A stretch of 64,000 nt of DNA, taken from Anaerocolumna sp. MB42-C2 (GTDB lineage Bacteria; Bacillota; Clostridia; Lachnospirales; Lachnospiraceae). Below, one piece after another: positions 58,611-64,000 of the stretch. The notes under the pieces were generated by a model that worked only from the letters and a program-made list of their open reading frames with translations, did not search any database and was not told the origin of the DNA. Location of the stretch: positions 930,001-994,000 of the forward strand of contig NZ_CP133190.1 in NCBI RefSeq assembly GCF_030913705.1, given 5' to 3'. Positions within the stretch are counted from its first letter, which is position 1; the number at the start of each line of letters is the position of its first letter. The translations under genes and the position numbers were made by a program.

Positions 58611-58788
58611 TCTGTTGATTTACCTGAAAGATTCCCCCATATTGTTACATGAAGTTGCTTCGTCGGTGCTATATCGCTTTCCAGAGTATCGTCCAGAGTT
58701 GGTCCTTTTGCCTGAGAGTTATTGCGAATCACCTTCGGCGCTGTAAAATATTTCATATACTTACAGTCTCTCCCAACTCTTTCAACCG
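58609..58788 (-). ncRNA. Tandem glycine riboswitch
   Basis: Two aptamers on the minus strand. The first runs from GGGAGAGACTG through CGCCGAAGG to ACTCTCAGGCAAAAGGAC; the second from CTCTGGAAAG through GCACCGACGAAGCAA to ATCTTTCAGGTAAATCA. Spacing is only about a dozen nt. Stands before gcvT, so glycine would turn on its own degradation. Confidence 0.93.
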
Positions 58789-58855
58789 ATTTTTATATAA
58801 TTTTAATATTTTCTACATTTAAAGTCAATATTTTTTAGTAAAAATCATTATTAAA

Positions 58856-60523
58856 TTATTCTATAGCGCCATAACCCCAATCAGGATTAGGATATAACAC
58901 TCCACTATCTCTGGCTGCAGTGCTTGTAATAATGTAACGCACTATAGCACTGTCCATATTCGGAAAATATCCGCCTACTATCCCCCATTCCAATAATCCG
59001 GCAGCTATCCCTGCTGCATGAGCGGAAGCTATACTGGTACCTGAAAAAGGAAGAAAAGTTCCCATAACAGTAGGCGCCAAAACATTAACTCCTGGAGCTG
59101 CTATATCCGGTTTCGGTATATTTAATGAGTTAAAACCTTTACTGGCATATGGAGCCAAGGTTCTGTCGATTGGATTGTAGGCCGTGGTGGTTATGGTATT
59201 ATAACCATTACCCGGCTGACAAATTGTAGTATACGGGTTTGAATTATAGAAATAAGTTTCATTGGAAATAAAATTACGAATGGGAAGCCAGATATGGAAC
59301 CGGTTAATTAAATCTTTCATTCCGTTTATCTGAAACTTCCATGTTCCCTCCATAGCATTTTTAAAACGGAATAAAATTAATTGTTCTTCAGAGTATGCCT
59401 CACTGATAACGTTATCAACATAAATCGTAGTTGTGCCAAATGTTATGGTAAAATTGCTTTGTCCAATAAAAGTATCAGTAATATTATAAACAAAGTCACC
59501 GGTTGGTGCATATATTTCCATGGTAATGATATTGGGTTGATAACCCCATATTTCCATAGAAAAATTTTTATCCGATACGCCAACATTTAATTCGACCACA
59601 TCATAATATTCGGGCGGTGATATTTCACCATAATAATGATGCTGTTGATTGCCCTCATTCCCTGCGGCAATAATAATTGCAATGCCGGGAAGATTACCAA
59701 TCTCTGCAAGATAATTACTCATAATATCTTCCCCTTTATGGGACCCTTGAGAGGAACCAACTCCTAAACAGATGGCAATAGGCCTCTGTAACCTGTTTGC
59801 CATCGTCAGTAAATAACTGATTCCCATCATGACATCATTTTCCTGATAACAAATAGCATCTTCCGGGATACCAAAGTACTCTTTTAAAATAGCTTTGGCG
59901 GGTTTCAGCTTCACAATAATTAATTCAGCATTTATTGCCACCCCTGAAAAATTACTCTCTTCATTATAAAACCCGGCTGCTATACCCGCCATAGCAGTTC
60001 CCTCGCCGATTGTATCAGTGCTGGGTACTATTTCCAAAGGATTTTCTGAATTTAAAGCTTCATTAATTTGTTCTTTTGTATATTCCGTTCCATAAAAATA
60101 GTCATTTGGATACTTGTCGTCACTGTCTATAGACTGATCCCAAATGGACAATATTTTTGTAGTATTATCCGGGTACCGGAATATCGGATTTGTATAAACA
60201 ATTCCTGTATCTACAAATCCGATCAATACTCCTTTCCCTGAGATATTTTCCTCCGGTAACCTGTGGACTGTATATCCGCTTTGCGACTCATACGGAAAAA
60301 AAGTCATTAATCCATAACATTTTGGAATAGCAACATAACCAAACCGATTCATACTTTTTTCTGTCAGTTCACTGACAGGAATATGCAGTACGGCATATTT
60401 ATCATTAACTAGATTATAAGATATGTCAGGAATATTTTCTAAATAATCCATACTTCTTTTATATTCAACTAATAAATCCGCATAGTCATTACTAAAGATT
60501 TTAAACTTTTCATTGACGTTCAT
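58856..60523 (-). CDS. S8 subtilase-like protein, catalytic His replaced
   Basis: 555 residues, no signal peptide. Asp (D105) in GFVDTGI and Ser (about 496) in FSGTSIASAHAAG are in place, as is the oxyanion Asn in AAGNEGNQQ. The His motif GHGTxxAG reads GEGTAMAG, with E174 instead of His. It therefore resembles the pseudo-subtilases (Csp type) of Clostridia, though it could still have activity. An insertion of about 150 residues separates the Asn and Ser parts. Lone gene; weak ribosome binding site. Function unknown, possibly spore germination. Confidence 0.8.
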   Translation of the reverse strand: MNVNEKFKIFSNDYADLLVEYKRSMDYLENIPDISYNLVNDKYAVLHIPVSELTEKSMNRFGYVAIPKCYGLMTFFPYESQSGYTVHRLPEENISGKGVLIGFVDTGIVYTNPIFRYPDNTTKILSIWDQSIDSDDKYPNDYFYGTEYTKEQINEALNSENPLEIVPSTDTIGEGTAMAGIAAGFYNEESNFSGVAINAELIIVKLKPAKAILKEYFGIPEDAICYQENDVMMGISYLLTMANRLQRPIAICLGVGSSQGSHKGEDIMSNYLAEIGNLPGIAIIIAAGNEGNQQHHYYGEISPPEYYDVVELNVGVSDKNFSMEIWGYQPNIITMEIYAPTGDFVYNITDTFIGQSNFTITFGTTTIYVDNVISEAYSEEQLILFRFKNAMEGTWKFQINGMKDLINRFHIWLPIRNFISNETYFYNSNPYTTICQPGNGYNTITTTAYNPIDRTLAPYASKGFNSLNIPKPDIAAPGVNVLAPTVMGTFLPFSGTSIASAHAAGIAAGLLEWGIVGGYFPNMDSAIVRYIITSTAARDSGVLYPNPDWGYGAIE

Positions 60524-60960
60524 GATTTACCAATATGATTTATTTCTTATTGTAATTTATGTATATATTAAGCAAATGTTACCTGTATCATAAGGTGAAC
60601 TGATATTTTTATTACATTTATTAATTGGTATTGTTTCGTATTATTTAATTATTCATTTTCAGCTACTATTAATAAAGTCCTTAATTTTCATGCGGAAAAA
60701 AGTGTCAGTGTGCTGACACTTTTGCACCCGAGCCAACCCTGTAGCAATATCTTTCCTTGTAAATAAGCATAGAGTCATTGTTACTGTTTACTCCCAATGT
60801 TATTCTCAGCTTTAATATAATATTATCATGACTCTTTCTATTTAATATATTAAGATTCGAGTGTCAAAAGGTCAATTTTGCTTTTTGAATGAATACCAGC
60901 ATATATATATTCATAAAATACAGGTTGAGAGAACTTTTAACACCCTAATCCTATAAATGT
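60524..60960. other. Intergenic region before the subtilase-like gene
   Basis: 437 bp, with the helD terminator at 60699-60722 and a 19-bp segment at 60777-60795 repeated (inverted) at 11379-11397. No gene. Confidence 0.4.
60699..60722 (-). terminator. helD terminator
   Basis: AAAGTGTCAG / CTGACACTTT with a TGTG loop; TTTTTT follows on the minus strand. About 240 bp past the helicase stop. Confidence 0.75.
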
Positions 60961-63030
60961 TTATAATAATTTAGATACATCCCCAACGTAAAGAATACTT
61001 AGTTCGTGTAATGCACGAGTTGCTGCAACATACAAAAGCTTCGCGTGGCCATCATCTTCCGGATAGTTGTTACTGGTTGGATTATAAATAAGAACCGTAT
61101 CAAACTCCAGCCCTTTTGTATACTCTACCGGAAGCACCATAATTCCTTTTTTAAATTCTGCTTTTTCCAGGTCACTCTCCAGGGTGGCAATGCGTTTTCC
61201 AAGATCTTTAGCTACAAGCTCTGCTTCCATAGTATTTCTGCATACTACCGCAATGGTATCATATCCCTCCTGCTGCCACTTTTCAATAATCCGTACAGAC
61301 TGGTCCAGCATATCTTTCTCATCATGGCACTCAGTTACAGATACTTCATTTCCATGCCGTATAATGGGTTCAATCGGATAACTGGAAAATGAGCCCTTTT
61401 GTAAAATTTTTTGCGCAAAATTAGATATCTCTACCGTATTTCTATAACTCTTAGATAATATTCCGAAGTTATCTAAGCGGTCTGTTAAAATTAAGTTCTT
61501 TAATTCTTCCCAGTCATGGAGTCCATATCCAAAGTGAATATTCTGGGATACATCACCCATAATGGTGAAAGAACAACCCGGAATACAATAATGCAAAACC
61601 GAATATGCCATCATACCAAAATCCTGTGCTTCATCCACTACGATATGATGTGCTTCACGAATGGGATCTGTTTCTTTCACACGTTTATACAAATATGCCA
61701 GAGCCGCTAAATCATATACATCAAATTCTTTCGTGGAAACATTAATTTCCTGTATTGCTTTATCTTTTTGCCATATTTCTTTTTGTTTTATCAGAAAGTC
61801 ACTATATATATCATATATGGAAACTTTCCACTTCTTTTCTCCAAACCGTTTCGTATACTCTTTCACTAACTGTTTTTTCATCTCCGGAGTATAACTAATC
61901 TCTCTGCCTGTAATCTCATTCTTTAGTTTGTTTAAAACGCGTTGATTTAAGCCGTCTATTTTTGTTTGTATCGATAACCTGGTACCTTCCCCAATGTAAC
62001 TTTTTATTTGTTCCGAAGAATATAGGAGCTTATCCTCTAAATAAATATCCTCCTGTGGTATCACATCCGCTTCTAACTTACAACAAAATTCTTCTAATGT
62101 TTGAAACCAATCATAACTTCCTTTGCGATAGCTCCTTTTATCGCAAGGGATCACTTTGTATTTTTTTTCATTCCAATCTTCATAAAGCAAACGGATAAAG
62201 AGCTGCTCCATAGTCATTTGCTTCACACCATGTACATCCAAATCAGGTAACACACCGGTAATATAGTTCAATAAAATACGATTACTCCCAATGATATAAA
62301 AATCTTCCGGTTTAAAATCCTCCGCATAGTTATATAGGATATAGGAGATACGGTGCATTGCTACGGTGGTTTTCCCACTGCCTGCAACTCCCTGTACTAT
62401 CATATTGCGATAAGGAGATTTTCGTATAATATCATTCTGTTCCTTTTGGATGGTTGCTATGATATCACCTAAAACCGCTTCTTTGTTCTTAGCTAAATAT
62501 TTCGTCAAGAGATCATCATTGGTCACTACTTCGGAATCGAAGTAATCAATCAGCTTTTCTCCATCAATTTCAAAGGTCCGCTTCTTTTTCAAATCAATGG
62601 TAATTTTTATTTTATCCGGAGCTATATAAGAGCATTCACCAAGTCCATTTTCATAATAAACATTGGCTAAGGGAGCCCGCCAATCGACAACCATAATTGT
62701 GGTGGCATCTTTCATAACCCCTCCCTTTCCAATATAGAAAGTCTCTTCTTTCCGGTTTTGGTCTTTGATGTCAATCCGCCCAAAATACGGTTTCTTCAAT
62801 GCTCGCTGATTTTTACGAAGAGCTGTTTTCATATTTTCATTCATGGTGATTGTGTTTGACAATTCTGTAAATATTTCCGGATCATCCTGCCGATATCGAT
62901 CATACATATCTTTGATATCTGCACTCATAATTTCAATTTCTTTCATATAAGCATCAATATTTTTCTTAATAATTTTGATGCAATTGTTTAAATATTGCTC
63001 TTCCAAAAGACTCTCTGTCTGGTTTGTCAT
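60961..63030 (-). CDS. HelD-like superfamily 1 helicase/ATPase
   Basis: 689 residues, UvrD-like with an N-terminal coiled-coil arm (residues 1-70). Walker A VQGVAGSGKTTVAMHR near 215-230, motif II DEAQDFG, motif VI-like YVAATRALHELSI at the end. Architecture matches Bacillus HelD, which releases stalled RNA polymerase. AAAGGAGG precedes the ATG. Confidence 0.88.
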   Translation of the reverse strand: MTNQTESLLEEQYLNNCIKIIKKNIDAYMKEIEIMSADIKDMYDRYRQDDPEIFTELSNTITMNENMKTALRKNQRALKKPYFGRIDIKDQNRKEETFYIGKGGVMKDATTIMVVDWRAPLANVYYENGLGECSYIAPDKIKITIDLKKKRTFEIDGEKLIDYFDSEVVTNDDLLTKYLAKNKEAVLGDIIATIQKEQNDIIRKSPYRNMIVQGVAGSGKTTVAMHRISYILYNYAEDFKPEDFYIIGSNRILLNYITGVLPDLDVHGVKQMTMEQLFIRLLYEDWNEKKYKVIPCDKRSYRKGSYDWFQTLEEFCCKLEADVIPQEDIYLEDKLLYSSEQIKSYIGEGTRLSIQTKIDGLNQRVLNKLKNEITGREISYTPEMKKQLVKEYTKRFGEKKWKVSIYDIYSDFLIKQKEIWQKDKAIQEINVSTKEFDVYDLAALAYLYKRVKETDPIREAHHIVVDEAQDFGMMAYSVLHYCIPGCSFTIMGDVSQNIHFGYGLHDWEELKNLILTDRLDNFGILSKSYRNTVEISNFAQKILQKGSFSSYPIEPIIRHGNEVSVTECHDEKDMLDQSVRIIEKWQQEGYDTIAVVCRNTMEAELVAKDLGKRIATLESDLEKAEFKKGIMVLPVEYTKGLEFDTVLIYNPTSNNYPEDDGHAKLLYVAATRALHELSILYVGDVSKLL

Positions 63031-63272
63031 ATTGGTAACCTCCTTTTTTTCGACACATTAACTTCGCTATCGTGCAAAATCTATCTTTGTTTTTGCATAC
63101 AGCCGGTTTTAACTGCCGTTATCCACTGTTTATCAGTTGCAAAGTCTATTATATAGAATAAAAAAAATATTACTAGACTTTATTTTCACGATATGTTATT
63201 ATTGATACTGAAGTATGGATAAATTTAAGAATTTACACATTATATATGCTATCTGCTTAAGGCAGGCAGCTT

Positions 63273-63319
63273 TTTTTATTTCATAGGAAAGCACTCCGAA
63301 CTTCCCCGTGAAATAAAAA
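63273..63319 (-). repeat. Dispersed inverted-repeat element, copy 3 (inverted)
   Basis: TTTTTATTTCA/TGAAATAAAAA arms; on the minus strand the core reads GTTCGGAG as in the other copies. The flanking GGCAGGATACACATGAA (63328-63344) also matches copy 1. Confidence 0.7.
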
Positions 63320-63459
63320 GCACTCCAGGCAGGATACACATGAAGCACTTAAGAAAGATAGTACAAAACAAACTAATATAGGTAAAGCTTGCGGTATACG
63401 AACGCTGGAACTACAGAGCTTGCCCATTCCTATATCCCATTATTATGTCCAAAAAGAAA

Positions 63460-63506
63460 GGACGTGCTGCATCCTGACTGAAAAATGTCAGTTTAGCAAC
63501 ACGCCC
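63460..63506 (-). terminator. Oleate hydratase terminator
   Basis: GGGCGTGTTGC pairs with GCAGCACGTCC (with G-U pairs), with an inner CTGAC/GTCAG stem; TTTCTTTTT follows on the minus strand. Confidence 0.7.
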
Positions 63507-63545
63507 TTGTTATACCATAATGGTACCTTTATATAATATAAAATT

Positions 63546-64000
63546 TTATTTACTAAGTGGTGCCTCAGGATGGAGCACTGACACTTTTAACGGAACCGTT
63601 TTGTCGCGTCCGAGATACATATGATAGTATGGAGGAAATGAATTTAACAGGTTAATCGCCATCTGTTTCATTTCCTTTATATCCTGAATATTATTAAGTG
63701 CCGGAATGTCGTCAATGGTCAGTTTTTCAACTGCCGTTTTTCCTGCAAATTTCTTCAGACGTTCAACAGTATAACGGATATCATATCGTGAGGGATAAAC
63801 CTCCAATACCTCTTTCTCAAGTCCTGTAAGTTTATAAACAGCTTCCAATCCGGTACGTACTGACATTTCTACCGTAAAAACAACATCTTCCGGAATTTCT
63901 ACATATTGTCCGAGGAAACCGATATTTTTACAGCCGCAAGGAACATTCTTTGGACGATCCGTTTCTTTTCTCGGCATAAATTGGCTGGTGATATAAGGCA
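63546..64000 (-). CDS. Oleate hydratase, C-terminal part (cut by window edge)
   Basis: The frame stays open to 64000. It begins PYITSQFMPRKETDRPKNV and continues with NIGFLGQYVEIPEDVVFTVE and SVRTGLEAVY, blocks typical of the FAD-dependent oleate hydratase (MCRA) family. The enzyme adds water to the cis-9 bond of oleic or linoleic acid, a detoxification of host or plant fatty acids. About 151 C-terminal residues are visible; the rest is beyond the window. Confidence 0.85.
   Translation of the reverse strand, partial: PYITSQFMPRKETDRPKNVPCGCKNIGFLGQYVEIPEDVVFTVEMSVRTGLEAVYKLTGLEKEVLEVYPSRYDIRYTVERLKKFAGKTAVEKLTIDDIPALNNIQDIKEMKQMAINLLNSFPPYYHMYLGRDKTVPLKVSVLHPEAPLSK

Larger units (their letters stand above)
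58403..58855. other. Leader of the gcv operon
   Basis: Contains, from the promoter side (minus strand): tandem glycine riboswitch, terminator, dispersed repeat copy 2, and the gcvT ribosome binding site. The arm at 58457-58474 repeats, inverted, the segment at 58583-58601. Confidence 0.6.
63031..63545. other. Gene-free region with repeat copy 3
   Basis: 515 bp between the oleate hydratase (minus) and helicase. Holds repeat copy 3, a terminator at 63460-63506, and a near-matching CTATCT..CTTAAG pair flanking the repeat (63250-63262 and 63349-63362). No gene. Confidence 0.5.

Overview
The window is AT-rich, densely packed DNA from a low-GC Gram-positive anaerobe. I infer a Lachnospiraceae member close to Lachnoclostridium/Clostridium phytofermentans. 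The reasons are strong purine-rich ribosome binding sites, occasional TTG/GTG starts, YtrA-type GntR and PadR/DUF1700 operons, an LplB-type sugar ABC transporter, type 2 GalT, a split glycine decarboxylase and many dispersed hairpins. I see no tRNA, rRNA or CRISPR array.

Layout: 1-600 is the start of an EF-G paralogue (cut by the edge). 907-4749 is an aromatic amino acid operon (DAHP synthase, prephenate dehydrogenase, EPSP synthase). 4869-7310 encodes a secreted GxGYxYP/discoidin protein. 7729-11001 holds tRNA-modification genes (queA, a TtcA-like PP-loop protein, a cysteine desulfurase). 11616-14741 carries a sigma factor fused to a membrane anchor and a GntR-regulated ABC exporter. 15061-27140 is a glycan-use locus: GH3, GH38 and GH130 enzymes, a sugar ABC transporter without its own ATPase, and a divergent LacI regulator. 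The GH130 plus GH38 pair suggests mannose-containing glycans. 27691-31072 is an iron module (FeoA, FeoA, FeoB, an atypical Fur-family regulator, a Cys-rich FeoB-associated protein) behind a consensus promoter flanked by two Fur boxes.

31191-38676 carries a DUF815 ATPase, argS, a MarR/DUF6544 pair with paired operators, and a PadR/DUF1700/DUF4097/PspC envelope operon. 38955-42234 looks like a decayed mobile island: a frameshifted, truncated serine recombinase, a complete cyclic di-GMP-I riboswitch with terminator but no intact target gene, and a BlaI/M56 (BlaR1-like) pair with three operator-like sites. Hairpins bound it on both sides. 42345-43937 is L-serine dehydratase. 44155-49200 is an ArsR-galK-galE-galT cluster behind a perfect 23-bp palindrome. 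49444-50961 is a GH51 arabinofuranosidase.

51259-58788 is a complete glycine cleavage operon (gcvT, gcvH, gcvPA, gcvPB, lipoate ligase, dihydrolipoyl dehydrogenase) under a tandem glycine riboswitch with its terminator. The end holds an S8 subtilase-like protein whose catalytic His is replaced by Glu, a HelD-type helicase, and the C-terminal part of an oleate hydratase.

Most notable: the orphan c-di-GMP riboswitch, the Fur-family C-terminal Cys/His tail encoded over the start of the FeoB-associated gene, the sigma/membrane fusion, the predicted pseudo-subtilase, the EF-G paralogue with a non-canonical G4 motif, and a dispersed inverted-repeat family (three copies). I do not see a clearly new multi-gene defence or biosynthetic system. 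All assignments are by reading motifs, without database searches.
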